The notes under the pieces: generated by a model | Seen by the model: the letters and a program-made list of their open reading frames with translations, nothing else | Told to the model about the DNA's origin: nothing | Database searches by the model: none | NCBI GenBank assembly: GCA_948567375.1 | Contig: OX419762.1 | Coordinates: 22,212,608 to 22,276,607 of the forward strand | DNA: 64,000 bases | Source of the DNA: Lunularia cruciata | Taxonomy: Eukaryota; Streptophyta; Marchantiopsida; Lunulariales; Lunulariaceae | Direction of reading: 5' to 3' | Translations under genes and position numbers: made by a program | In this document: piece by piece, positions 1 through 9,919 of the stretch | Position numbering within the stretch: position 1 is the stretch's first letter | Layout: each line of letters starts with the position of its first letter

Positions 1-480
1 GTTGAAATAGATTGGCTCTTTAAGAAGTTACATCACGCAGTTCTAAAACACCATCATGCAAATTCCAGATATATTGGAAGTTGAAGCTCTGGATTGATTT
101 GTGAGAGGCTTGAAGGCAAGAACCAAATTAGAGGTAACCATGCAAGAGCCACAACACTTAGAGGAAGCCATGCGGTTAGCCGAACGTTTTGATTCCTTGG
201 TGGCAACAACTTGGTCTTGACCTCGACCTCCATAGAGCCTACCAATACACTACACACAAGTGGAGGAGCCAACTCCCATGGAGATTGATGCCATTCAATG
301 AAGACCACTTGGCATAGCAGATAGAGAGAAACTGTGACAAAATGGTGGTTGTTTTTATTGTCGCCAATTGGCGCATTGCATTGCTGAATGTCCACTCAAG
401 AATGGATGACCTTGACAAGTTGCCCAAGTGGAGATTGTGGAGCAAAATGATCAAGGAAATGAGGAATCCCAGTAGGAGAT
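1..480 (+). pseudogene. gag remnant with CCHC zinc knuckle
   Basis: The region encodes the C-terminal part of a gypsy Gag, the particle protein that packages element RNA. A zinc knuckle of the form C-x2-C-x4-H-x4-C is readable at 350-391 (C-FY-C-RQLA-H-CIAE-C). Upstream, around 60-210, is a helical segment with the Gag-like string EEAMRLAERFDSL. The frame is interrupted by stops and shifts and no start codon lies in the window, so it is a partial, inactive copy. The inverted copy at about 5290-5790 carries the matching region, also broken. Confidence 0.8.
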
Positions 481-501
481 TTTGAGCCGCCTACTGGGAG
501 C

Positions 502-900
502 TTGATTCCTTCTAATGGGATTGAAGGCTTGACCTATGCAAGTTTGCTTCACTTGCAAGGTATGATATCTAATCGGGGTTGTAGGATTTTTGTTGATTCT
601 GGAAGTTCAGAGAACTGCATGTCTATGCAAGTAGCAAAGGAATTGGGTATTCCTATCAAGCCAATGATTGGAAGTAGTTTGATGATGACGGATGGTAGAA
701 AGGGTTCTGCATTCCACACCACATCCTGTTACCTTCAAGACTGGGAGAGAGTATTTGGAGTGTATGAGGTTTGTAGTGGTACCTCTACACTATGATATCA
801 TTTTGGGTCCACCTTGGCTTGAACGTCATAAGGTTCAATTTGATTGGACTTGACGCCAAATTCAAGTACAACAACAAGGTAGGAATTTCCTGTTAGGTTG
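502..900 (+). pseudogene. retroviral-type aspartic protease remnant
   Basis: This would cut the Gag-Pol polyprotein. The active-site motif D-S-G is visible in FVDSGSSENCMSMQVAKELG, followed by the usual hydrophobic strands. The frame is open from 502 to 795. A frameshift near 790 separates it from the downstream part, which continues as DIILGPPWLE-like sequence (about 795-850). The inverted copy at 4875-5267 keeps this segment as one 130-residue open frame, which shows the ancestral reading. The family assignment is secure; activity is not expected. Confidence 0.85.
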
Positions 901-935
901 TCTTGCACCTCTAAGTAAGATTCCTAAGAATAGTC

Positions 936-1115
936 AATCCCAAGATGGGAAGTTTGTCTAGAAGGTAGCCATAGAGCAAACCTTGAAGGAAGTGGAGTCC
1001 CAAGAGGAAAGTTTGCCAAGAAGGCAACCATGGAGCAAGCTTGGAAGAGAGATGAGTCCCTAGAAGGGAAGTTTGTTAGTAAAACAACCATAGAGTAAGC
1101 TTTGGAGGAAGATAA
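936..1115 (+). repeat. 60-bp in-frame tandem repeat in the protease-RT linker
   Basis: Three imperfect copies of a roughly 60-bp unit follow each other. The shared GGGAAGTTTG-like core recurs at about 947, 1006 and 1066. Each unit encodes about 20 charged residues of the kind KKATMEQAWKRDESLEGKFV. The same repeated linker occurs in the inverted copy at about 4650-4830, so it belongs to the family rather than to this insertion. Confidence 0.8.
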
Positions 1116-1364
1116 GTCTGTATTCGCAATGTGGATCAAGCCGATTGCACAAGAACAATCTGTGGAGGACCAAGAGCCTCATCCAGCAATATTTAATCAG
1201 ATAGTTAAGGAGTTTGCGGACGTGTTTCCAGATGACTGCCAAAGGGATTACCCTCTGATTGAGATATGCTTTTCAAGATTGAGTTATTGCCAAGGAGTAC
1301 TCCAATGAGTAGACCAATCTATTGGCTCTCACCAAAGGAGTTGGAGGAGTTGTGAACAACACTC

Positions 1365-2540
1365 ATGGAGTTGTTGGAGAAGGACTTCATACAACATAGT
1401 ACCTCTCCTTGGGGAGCACCGGTACTATTTGTTCCAAAAAAGGATGGAGGACTTTGTTTTTGTATTGATTATCGTGGGCTCAATAAGCAAACCGTGAAGA
1501 ATGCATATCCCTTGCCTCAGATCAATGACTTGCTTGATCAACTAAGTGGAGCACACTACTTTTCCAAGTTGGATCTTTGCAGCGGCTATTGGCAAATTCC
1601 CATTGAGAGAGAGGATGTGCAAAAGACTGCCTTTCGTACAAGGTATGGGCATTTTGAGTGGAGAGTTCTACCTTATGGACTCACTAATGCTCCTACAGTC
1701 TTCATGGATCAGATGCATTGGATGTTGGATGGACTATTGGATCGGTCCGTGGTGGTGTTCTTGGATGATATCTTAATTTATAGTAAGACAAAGGTAGAAC
1801 ACGTGAATCATGTGCCAGAAGTCCTAAGATGACTACGACAATGGAAATTTTACTGCAAGAAGTCAAAGTGTGCCTTTTGGCAGAAGGAGGTTACCTTCTT
1901 GGGTCATAAGATCTCATCAGAGGGGATAAAGATGGAAGAAGAGAAGATCAAGGCCATTATTGATTGGCCTACCCCAAAGGATGCTACAAAAGTACGTGCA
2001 TTCAATGGATTGGCCAGTTTTTACCAACATTTCATCCATTATTATCCTCATGTGGTTGCACCATTGACTGACCTCTTCGGAAAGAACTTGAACTTTCAGT
2101 GGACCACCGAGCATGAAGAAGCATTCCAGAACTTAAAGCATATGGTGTCTTCAAGACCCATTCTTCAACCATATGATCCTCAACTACCCTGTGTGGTTGA
2201 TTTTGATGCTTCTAACTTTGCAATTGGAGTCGTGCTACAACAAGAATTCCCAAATTGGACTCCATCCCATTGCCTTTGTGTCTCATTGACTCAATGCAGC
2301 TGAACAAAACTACTCTCCTCGAGATCGAGAACAACTTGCAATGGTATATGCCACCAAGGTATGGAGGCATTACCTCTTGGAGAAACAAGTGATCATGTGA
2401 ACTGATCACAAACCATTGTTGTAGACCTTACACTTGGAACAAATGAAGTGTCGACATCATTGATGGGAGGAACAACTCCAACTATATGACATCAAACTTG
2501 AGTATAAACCAGGTTGGTTCCATGTCATCCCTGATGCTTT
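1365..2540 (+). pseudogene. reverse transcriptase and RNase H remnant
   Basis: The RT domain copies element RNA into cDNA and the RNase H domain removes the RNA strand. RT blocks seen in order are KKDGG and [11 protein letters not shown] (about 1436-1495), [26 protein letters not shown] (first catalytic Asp), LPYGLTNAP, and [11 protein letters not shown] (about 1750-1780) with the catalytic pair D-D. RNase H begins with VVDFDASNFAIGVVLQQ (about 2190-2245) and continues past a shift to the TDHKPL-type motif near 2400. Stops near 1832, 2303 and 2398 interrupt it. The order matches Ty3/gypsy pol. Confidence 0.92.
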
Positions 2541-2559
2541 ATCACAACGACCTGACTTA

Positions 2560-3570
2560 CCCATCGCGGGTCACATGGGTGTGGACAAGACCTTGAGTAC
2601 CCTCCAACGTCAATGGTGGTGGCCCAACATGACACGAGATGTTTGAGAATTTGTCCGATCGTGTGAGAGCTACCAACGTAACAAGGCCAACAACCAAAAG
2701 CCGAGTGGACTCCTTCAACCACTCGCCATTCCATCCGCTTGTTGGGAGCATGTGAGCTTTGATCTCATCACATCCTTGCCAAAGACAAAACAAGGACACA
2801 CCGCAATCGTGGTGTTTGTGGATAAGGTTAGTAAGCAAATCCACTTGGCACCAACCTGTGATACCATAGATGCTCCAACCTTAGCGCAAATCTACTTCAA
2901 CAATGTCTTCAAGCATCATGGGATGCCATGTGTACTCATCTTCGACCGTGATCCTTGATTTACCAAGAAGTTTTGGCAAGCACTCTTCTAGATACTCGGC
3001 ACCAAGCTTGCTTTGTCCACAGCCTATCATCCTCAAATTGATGGACAAACCAAATGTGCAAATTGTACATTGGAGGATATGTTGCGTGCTTTTGTCAATG
3101 TCCACCATACCAATTGGGATGAATGTCTTGCAGCTGCAAAATTTGCCTACAACAATTCCAAACAAGCAAGCACCGGATTTTCTCCTTTCTTTCTCAATTT
3201 TGGCCAAGATCTGCTTGTTCTAGATTCTCTTCTTGCTCTCCTTCCATCTCAGGTTCCTCATACTTCCACATTCTTGACCACTATATCCCAATCTCTCCAA
3301 CAAGCCAAGTCTCACCTTCTTGTTGCTCAAAACTGCCAAAAAAAATATGCGGACCACCATCATCATGATCTCACCTTTGAAATTGGTGATGAAGTCATGC
3401 TATCCTCTAGTAACCTCCCTCTCCTAATTGATACCCAAGTTCATAAACTTGCCTCTAATTGGATAGAACGCTTTGATATCACCCAAATTGTCTCTCCTAT
3501 TGCTTATCAACTTGCCTTGCCTTGCCTTGTCACATGCATATCTATCCTATCTTTCATGTTTCTAAGTTGA
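2560..3570 (+). pseudogene. integrase remnant
   Basis: Integrase inserts the cDNA into the genome. The N-terminal zinc module starts near 2573 (HMGVDKTLSTL), but the second cysteine of the expected C-x2-C is Tyr (CESYQRNK). The catalytic core follows: FDLITSLPK (first Asp), IFDRDP followed by a stop (second Asp), and AYHPQIDGQT. The residue after GQT is Lys where the family has the catalytic Glu. With stops at about 2643, 2958 and 2991, the copy cannot be active. LEDMLRAFV and WDECLAAAKFAYNNS are typical family strings. Confidence 0.9.
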
Positions 3571-3639
3571 AACACTTTGTTCCTAACCCCTCTTCCTTTT
3601 CCTCTTGAGTACAACCTCCCCCTCTTCTTGTATCTATCA

Positions 3640-3835
3640 ATGATCATGAGGAGTACAAAGTTGATAGTATCCTCGTGCGTTGCCATATTCAACAAGGCCG
3701 TCGCCAACATATAGAGTAAAAGGTCCTTTGGAAAAGGTATCCCCTTCATGATGCCACATGGGAACCTCTTTCTCACCTCTTGAATGCACAAATGGCCATC
3801 AAGGAATTTGAAGCTTCACTGGTGATGAGGACATC
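3640..3835 (+). pseudogene. C-terminal chromodomain of the integrase
   Basis: The translation reads EEYKVDSILVR, then after a stop KVLWKRYPLHDATWEPLSHLLNA. This is the chromodomain pattern (aromatic, W-x-x-Y/P, ATWEP) found at the integrase C terminus of chromoviruses, where it guides insertion to marked chromatin. One in-frame TAA at about 3717 breaks it. A polypurine tract (GCGGCGGGGGAA, about 3844-3855) lies just downstream, directly before the 3' LTR. Confidence 0.85.
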
Positions 3836-3857
3836 ACCAACTAGCGGCGGGGGAATA

Positions 3858-4270
3858 TGTAACAATATGGAGTTTAGTGACAAAGTTAGTTGGGCTCACG
3901 AAGTAGCACATAAGACAAATTAGCCTAGAATATTCCAAAAGTATCTAGGAAGCTTCCCGGCTAGCTTAGATTGCACCTCAAGTAAATAGCTTCTAGAAGG
4001 AAGCTTCTAGAAGCTTCCAACTAGCTTAGCTTGCACGCCAAGTAGACGACTTCTAGAAGGAAGCTTCTTGACAAGCTTCCTAGTTAACTTGGCTTGCACT
4101 CTAAGAAAGCGGCTTGAGAAAGCTTCTTGAGAAGCTTCTCAAGGGCCTTGTATGCTACCTATAAATACCAAAGTCAAAGCTCATGCTAGGCATTTGGAGT
4201 TTTCTCTCATTAAGTGTCCCAATGTGAGTTTCCATTCTCCTATTTCTCTCCTCGGATTCAATCTTTTACA
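3858..4270 (+). repeat. 3' LTR of the forward gypsy copy
   Basis: The LTR runs from TGTAAC to TTTTACA (TG...CA) over about 413 bp, directly after a polypurine tract. It is similar along its length to the inverted LTR at 5807-6228. Inside are several runs built on AAGCTTCTAGAAGCTTCC (about 3950-4140) and a TATAAATA box at about 4160, which is the likely promoter start of element transcription. Confidence 0.88.
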
Positions 4271-4440
4271 GTTTGCTTATTAAGCCCACGGTAATCAATA
4301 CAAAAACAAAGTCCTCCATCCTTCTTTGGAACAAATAGTACAGGTGCTCCCCAAGGAGAGATACTATATCGTATGAAATCCTTCTTCAACAACTCTGTAA
4401 GTGTTGTTCACAACTCCTCCAACTCCTTTGGTGAGAGCCG
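4271..4440 (-). pseudogene. start of RT, inverted gypsy copy
   Basis: The minus-strand reading repeats the first RT blocks of the forward copy ([20 protein letters not shown] and YRGLNK-like sequence). It ends at 4271 exactly where the other copy's LTR begins. It is a fragment with no function on its own and serves to date and orient the nesting. Confidence 0.85.
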
Positions 4441-4469
4441 ATAGATCGGTCTACTCATTGGAGTACTCC

Positions 4470-4830
4470 CTAGCAATAACTTGATCTTGAAGGGCATACC
4501 CTGATCTGAGGGTAATCCCTTTGGCAGATCATCCAAAAAAATGTGTCCGCAAACTCTTGAACTATCTTATCAACCATTGCTTGATGAGGCTCTTGGCCTT
4601 CCTTGGATTGTTCTTGTGCAATCAGCTTGATCCACACCGCAAATACAAACTTATCTTCCTCCAAAGCTTGCTCTATGGCTACTTTATTGACAAACTTCCC
4701 TTTTAGGGACTCATCTCTCTTCAAAGCTTGCTCCATTGTTGCCTTCCTAGCAAACTTCCCATCTTGGGACTCATCTCCCTTCTAGATTTGCTCTATGGCT
4801 ACCTTCTTGACAAACTTCCCATCTTGGGAT
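4470..4830 (-). repeat. repeated protease-RT linker, inverted copy
   Basis: On the minus strand the linker shows the same roughly 20-residue repeats (MEQALKRDESLKGKFVNK and related) as the forward copy at 936-1115. Part of it is open from 4736 to 4470. Comparing the two copies shows which changes are shared by the family and which are later decay. Confidence 0.75.
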
Positions 4831-4874
4831 TGACTATTCTTAGGTGTCTTACTCAGAAGTGCCAAACAACCTAA

Positions 4875-5267
4875 TCAGAAATTTCTACCTTTGTGTTGTA
4901 CTTGAATTTGGCGTCGGGTCCAATCGAATTGAACCTTATGATGTTCAAGCCAAGGTAGACCCAAAATGATATCATAGTGTAGAGGTGCCACTACAAACCT
5001 CATATACTCCAAATACTCCTTCCTAATCTTGAAGGTAACAAGCTGTGAGGTGCGGAATGCAGAACCCTTTCTACCATCCGCCATCATCAAACTACTTTCA
5101 AACACTGGCTTGATAGGGATACCCAATTCTTTTGCTACTTGCATAGACATGCAATTCTCTGAACTTCTAGAATCAACCAAAATCCTACAACCTTGATTAG
5201 ATATCGTACCTTGCAAGTGAAGCAAACTTGCATAAGTCGAGCCTTCAATCCCATTGGAACTAATCAA
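4875..5267 (-). pseudogene. aspartic protease segment, inverted gypsy copy
   Basis: This is a 130-residue open frame with the D-S-R-S-S version of the active-site loop (ILVDSRSSENCMSMQ). The Gly of the normal D-S-G is Arg, so catalysis is probably lost although the frame is open. Downstream residues (YDIILGLPWLEHHKVQFDW) match the gypsy protease C terminus. It lies between the gag remnant (5290-5790) and the repeated linker. Confidence 0.82.
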
Positions 5268-5289
5268 GCTCCCAATAGGCGACTCAAAA

Positions 5290-5790
5290 TCTCCTATTGG
5301 GATTCTTTGTTTCCCTGATCATTATGTTCCACAATCTCCATTTGGGCAACTTGTTGAGGTCGCCCATTCCTAAGTGTGCATTTAGTAATGCAATGTCCAA
5401 CTTGGCAACAATAAAAAAAATCTCCATTTTGTCGCAATCTTTCTCTATCCGTTGTACCAAGTGGTCTTCATTGGATAGCATCAATCTCTATTGGTGCTAG
5501 TTCTTCCACCCGTGCATAGTGGTATTGCCGTCATAGCTACTAATCTATCCCACTACTCCCACTTTATCTAATTGATTAACACATAGATGCATCACATCCA
5601 CCGTTCTCCATAAGTTACAACCGGAAGTATCAAGGGTTCCTCAAACACGGTGATCATATGTAGAAAATCCTGCCCAAAGCGCGAGATGATGAATTGTGTG
5701 AAACGATGCTTGGATAATATCTGGACATGAAAATCCTAATAGTTTGGCGGAAGTGGATTTTGGTGGTCCATAAATTCCATCCATCCCATT
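5290..5790 (-). pseudogene. gag remnant, inverted gypsy copy
   Basis: This occupies the position of gag between the primer site and the protease. A short open piece at 5284-5484 covers the zinc-knuckle area and ends in the same NPNRRF/NPSRRF-like string seen in the forward copy. It is only about 500 bp, much shorter than a full gag, so part of gag appears deleted. Stops and frameshifts are present. Confidence 0.65.
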
Positions 5791-5793
5791 CCT

Positions 5794-5805
5794 GCTCTAA
5801 TACCA
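5794..5805 (-). other. primer binding site matching initiator Met tRNA
   Basis: On the minus strand the bases just inside the 5' LTR read TGGTATTAGAGC. This differs by one base from TGGTATCAGAGC, the complement of the plant initiator Met tRNA 3' end that many gypsy and copia elements use to prime minus-strand synthesis. One base separates it from the LTR end at 5807. Confidence 0.85.
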
Positions 5806-5806
5806 A

Positions 5807-6228
5807 TGTAAAAGACCAAGACCGAGGAGAGAAATAGGAGAATGGAAACTCACATTGGGACACTTGAATGAAGGAAAACTCCTAATGCCTAGCATGACTT
5901 CGGCTTTGATATTTATAGGTAGCATACAAGGCTCTTGAGAAGCTTCTCAAGAAGCTTCCTTGAGCCGTTTTCTTAGAGTGCAAGCCAAGTTAACTAGAAA
6001 ATTTCTCAAGAAGCTTCCTTCTAGAAGCTATCTACTTGGTGTGCATGCTAAGCTAGTTAGTAGCTTTTAGAAACTTCCTCCTAGAAGTTACTTGCTTGGA
6101 GTGCAAGTTAACTAGTCGGGAAGCTTCCCAAGAAGTTTCTTAGATGCTTTTGGAATATTCTAGGCTAATTTGGCTTATTCTCTATTTTGTTAGCTTTAAT
6201 AACTGTCGCTAAATTCCATACTGTTACA
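5807..6228 (-). repeat. 5' LTR of the inverted gypsy copy
   Basis: This 422-bp LTR runs from TGTAACAG (at 6228 on the minus strand) to CTTTTACA at 5807. It matches the 3' LTR at 3858-4270 along its length, with small indels in the AAGCTTCT-rich middle. A TATAAATA box lies at about 5921. Its right edge at 6228 marks the end of the gypsy block. Confidence 0.88.
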
Positions 6229-7064
6229 TAAATATTAAAAAGATCAATGATAGTTGTAAGATAATCAAATCAATATGAGTCAATAGAAATATGGAATTTA
6301 TTAATTTTCCTTGCAAATTTAGTTTAGATTTCTTGATCATAATTATTGCTTATATATCATATTTGATCTTTACTTTCTTCTAACTAATTGAAAGTGAAAG
6401 ACTTTAGAGAATTGAAAAGTGTACATCTGAGAGAAAATTTGAATAGTTTAATTATTTTAGTTATTATATACAATATGGGATTAGAATGGAAATTTATATA
6501 TAAATCAATTCTTGTAGATTTCATCATACATCTATTCTAAGATTAAATTATTTATAATATAATATAATATAATTATTATTTATAGTGTATCAAAATATTT
6601 TAAACCATAGTAAAATTAAAATTATTTTACTCTTAATTTCCATATAATTCCATAAAAAGAATAAATAAATTATTATTTTTAGTTACAAAATTATTTACTT
6701 GTTGTATAGAAAGCAACCATTGAAATCAACATTAGATTTTTGATGATTATTTTAATAATATGAGTTAAAATAACTAGATATATCCTGCTCTCTCTTCCAA
6801 CTTGATTTGATATTTTCTGAAGGAAAGCTGGTATTGATTTCTTATAAAAAAAGATAGATGATGATTACTTTGGATATTAGTTCATAATTATAAAAAATAT
6901 TTCATAAAAATATTTTAAATAAATTTATATATAATTAATGTAATTGATGGTAAAATCTACAAATATTCTTCTATTTCTCCCAGATTTGAGTTATTGGAAT
7001 AAGTTTGAATGTTCTTAAACCTTCTTTCTTTTTTGGTATTGGAAGCCTTCCATGCTTTCACCAA
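6229..7064. other. AT-rich intergenic DNA
   Basis: Very AT-rich sequence with many short runs such as AATATAATATAATAT near 6555. I see no gene, RNA or recognisable transposon protein here. Confidence 0.6.
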
Positions 7065-7074
7065 TTTCATCAAT

Positions 7075-7124
7075 GATGGAGTCTTCCCATCCTTCATTTT
7101 TTTGTATGCGGTAGCCTTCTTCTC
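7075..7124 (+). mobile_element. 50-bp 5'-truncated LINE 3' end with target-site duplication
   Basis: The insert contains GTCTTCCCATCCTTC and GCGGTAGCCTTC, the last bases of the LINE 3' UTR found complete at 36390-36480. It is bracketed by the 10-bp duplication TTTCATCAAT at 7065-7074 and 7125-7134. Short 5'-truncated copies with duplications are the mark of target-primed reverse transcription. Confidence 0.8.
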
Positions 7125-7620
7125 TTTCATCAATTTATTATATAGGTAGAATCAAATTTGACATTGTAAAAATAGTATTTTATTGTTGTGAAAAAATAAA
7201 TAGTAATTAGAATGAAATTAGAAGTTAGAAATTAGAAAAATGATATATCTTTGTTATGGAGGCATACTTTTAGATAATGGTTTATATTTTTAACACAAAA
7301 TTTAGCTACTTATAACCTTAAGCAAATAGAAAGGAGTACAATTGATTATTTTCTGATTTCAATTGAAATCTATTAATAAAATAGTCACATTTTTAGACTG
7401 CATTTCCTCTCAATCTAGACTATATGAGCTTCATACTATATGATAAATCCTCACCAAAGGTTTATCTTTCTGTTTATACATGCCCTACTTAATTTGATTA
7501 TACAATTTGATTTTACATATCTTTCTTGAACGCAGTTTTAATTAGGTATTGATGATGTTCAATCAATTTTTTAATATTATTAAATATCTTTTTGCAGATG
7601 TAGACTTTTCCTATTTCATC

Positions 7621-7855
7621 CACAGGGAAAAAGGCGACCGCGTAAGAAAAATGAAGGATGGGAAGACCCCATCAAGCCGTACAAGGGAGAGACAAAAAAG
7701 ATAACATGGGGCTAAGCACCAATAGAGTCTATATGAAAAATCTGCACTACCGCACCTAAGATATCCGAGCTATGCAAGTCATACGGTCTACACACAACTG
7801 GAGCATCCGAAGAAACATCACCTAATGTGATTGCTCTCCTATGGATTGCCTATTA
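7621..7855 (-). mobile_element. 235-bp 5'-truncated LINE copy with target-site duplication
   Basis: On the minus strand this copy holds the last codons and whole 3' UTR of the LINE described at 35622-36492. It ends in GGTCGCCTTTTTCCCTGTG. The 11-bp duplication CCTATTTCATC flanks it at 7610-7620 and 7856-7866. The hairpin block GGGGCTTAGCCCC is present with one change. Confidence 0.88.
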
Positions 7856-7866
7856 CCTATTTCATC

Positions 7867-8280
7867 AATAGGTGAACCGTAGAAATTGAACTCACGGGGA
7901 CTTTGAGAACTAACCAATTTAACTAACGTCCGTACTACTTATAAATTCTTTTTAATTCTTTTTTAGCATATTTTCTTATTATTACTAGTATCTAAAAGAA
8001 AATAAGCCTTTAAAAGAATCTTCTTGATGAATTTGAGCTTCAACTTATTCTCTGCTTGATTAATAAACTACAAATGAAAGCAATGTACTCGGTAGACTTC
8101 TAGTGACCAAATTTGACGAGACAATGAGTCCTATTTTATAGTTTCGCTTTAATCAATGACTCACTTGACTTCTCATATTTTAAAAGAGACCGAACTCGTT
8201 CACTAAAATCCTCATGAAATACGTCTCCTTCTCGGCCTTTACGAAGAGAGAAAAGAGAAAAAACTTCTTACTATTTCTAC
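7867..8280. other. AT-rich intergenic DNA upstream of the CUE gene
   Basis: No open frame or repeat is recognised. Base composition rises toward 8280, where the GC-richer leader region of the next gene begins. Confidence 0.5.
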
Positions 8281-9919
8281 TACAAGTGTGAGGAGAATAT
8301 ATGTCATAATGGTCCGGGGTACCGCGATGGGGTGCTTTGCCGTGGAGACGACGGGACGGACGGACGGACGGACGTGTCCTTACTTCCAGTGTAAGTTAAG
8401 TGTGCTGCGTCCTTACCCAAGCGAGTCGGGGAGGGTAGAGGGAGGATTGATTGTACGCGAATGATCGTGAAGCAGCAGGGCAGGCATCTGCAAAACAAGG
8501 GCAGCGATGAGGTAGGACCGTGAGGGGAGGTGAGATGGGAACAGAGAAAAGACGACTGATGATGATCTTAAAACCCTAGATACGATACTCGGAATTGGAG
8601 ATTTTGGCCCACCGACTAGATGAGACAGACAGCAGTACGCTAATGTGAGTGCCTTGTGGTATGTTTCTATGATCTCTACATACCCACGGGAGATTTGGAT
8701 GAGAAGAACGTGGAGGTGTTTGTTCCAATCTGTGTCCTCAACATCATCATCACGGAGGAGCCAGTAGAGTAGAGCTTCGTCCCGTCTTTTCTGCACTTTA
8801 TTCGAGTTGGTCCGAAGATTATTGGGGTTAGGTCGTTCGTTTTCGATCGGTCGTCTAAATTGGGACGGTCGTCACCTCGTTGCGAATTCACTCGTTCGTA
8901 CTCGGCGAGGTTGTGACGTGACCTGATTTGGTAGGGGACATTTGTTCGCTCTGCCGTCCAATCCGACCTTGTTTGTTCCCAGGAGCATTTATGTCCAAGT
9001 GAACGGACGAGCCTATTTCGTCTGTTGGGAACTCTTCGCGTTTGATTGCAGCCAACGCGTTTGATTGCAACGTGCTTCTGCACTTGATCGATCACGTTGT
9101 TGTCTTTTCTCTTTTCTCGTCCCTTTCCTTCGTGAGTTGAAGGTGGACGTCGTAAGGCTCGTGCTTTGCTGCGCTCCAAAGTTTGCTGCCTGCGTGGAAG
9201 CTATATATGTTGGTTAATCGTCGTGAGAGGTTTAGTTTCCTTTCCTGGTCGAGGGATTTGGTTTGGCTGACATAGGGGAAATTGGAGCAAGGGAGACACG
9301 ACTGTGTCATGCGTTGTCGAATTATATGTATCGTTATTTTTGGTACTTGATTTTGCACATTGGCGTATGTCTATATGTAAGTCAGATAAGCACTACGAAA
9401 ATTTCTCCGGCTATACAGTCCTATTCCTTGCAGTACGACACCGTTCATTTAACTAACTTCTCTTTGATTGGCATGATAGTTTGCGATCGTATAGTTCGTC
9501 GATGCAGATAGTAGCAGGTTCGGATTCTGCAGTGATTCTTCAGATTGTTGAAAGTTTTCTCTTTTTTGGTCAAAATCGCGTTATTGTTCATTCATATATT
9601 TTTATATTGTTTAACGTACTGTTTCTTCGGGTCGTTCCAATCGTTCCAAACTGTTCTACCGTTCAGAAAGGACGTTCTACAAGGACCGTCCTCTCACCTC
9701 TTCCCTGCTTCTCTCTAGCTTCGAGTTCTGCCGTTCTCAGAAGAATTAGACCATGATTTTGCTTCGGATACCCAGCACCGCTTCAGTCAATTCTTGTATT
9801 CAGCCTTCTCATGATTGCTGGTTTTCTTTGATGCTCGTTTCAGATTGGTATTGCGAGTATAACTCCGGTGGAAGAAAGGCAGTCTTTCTAGAGAAGCAGT
9901 ACCTGCGGTGACTGTTGCA
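8281..9919 (+). promoter_or_regulatory. probable promoter and 5' leader of the CUE-domain gene
   Basis: This stretch is clearly richer in G+C than its surroundings and leads to the start codon at 9920. It contains a GGAC tandem tract (about 8355-8375), many CGTTCG words, and a duplicated CGCGTTTGATTGCA at about 9037 and 9056. Open frames on the minus strand here (8413-9179) are low-complexity and do not look like genes. The transcription start and any leader intron cannot be placed from sequence alone. Confidence 0.4.

Larger units (their letters stand above)
1..4270 (+). mobile_element. Ty3/gypsy chromodomain retrotransposon, forward copy (5' end outside window)
   Basis: This is a long terminal repeat retrotransposon read on the plus strand. 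The order is gag zinc knuckle, aspartic protease, reverse transcriptase, RNase H, integrase, chromodomain, polypurine tract, 3' LTR. Integrase after RT/RNase H is the Ty3/gypsy (Metaviridae) order, and the chromodomain places it among chromoviruses. In-frame stops and small frameshifts break the polyprotein in many places (for example near 2303, 2643, 2958 and 3717), so the copy is dead. Its 5' LTR and gag start lie to the left of position 1. Its 3' LTR ends at 4270 and abuts reverse-oriented RT sequence of a second copy, so this copy probably inserted into that one. Confidence 0.93.
4271..6228 (-). mobile_element. Ty3/gypsy retrotransposon, inverted copy truncated in RT
   Basis: Read on the minus strand this is the 5' part of the same family: 5' LTR (6228-5807), tRNA primer site, gag, protease, repeated linker, and RT as far as the codons for NKQT, where it stops at 4271 against the 3' LTR of the forward copy. 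The missing RT, integrase and 3' LTR should lie left of the window if the forward copy inserted into this one. The protease frame survives; gag and the linker contain stops. Confidence 0.9.

Noticed and set aside
8413-9358. Overlapping minus-strand frames upstream of the CUE gene
   Set aside because: Low complexity, no domains, and located in the probable promoter/leader of a supported plus-strand gene.
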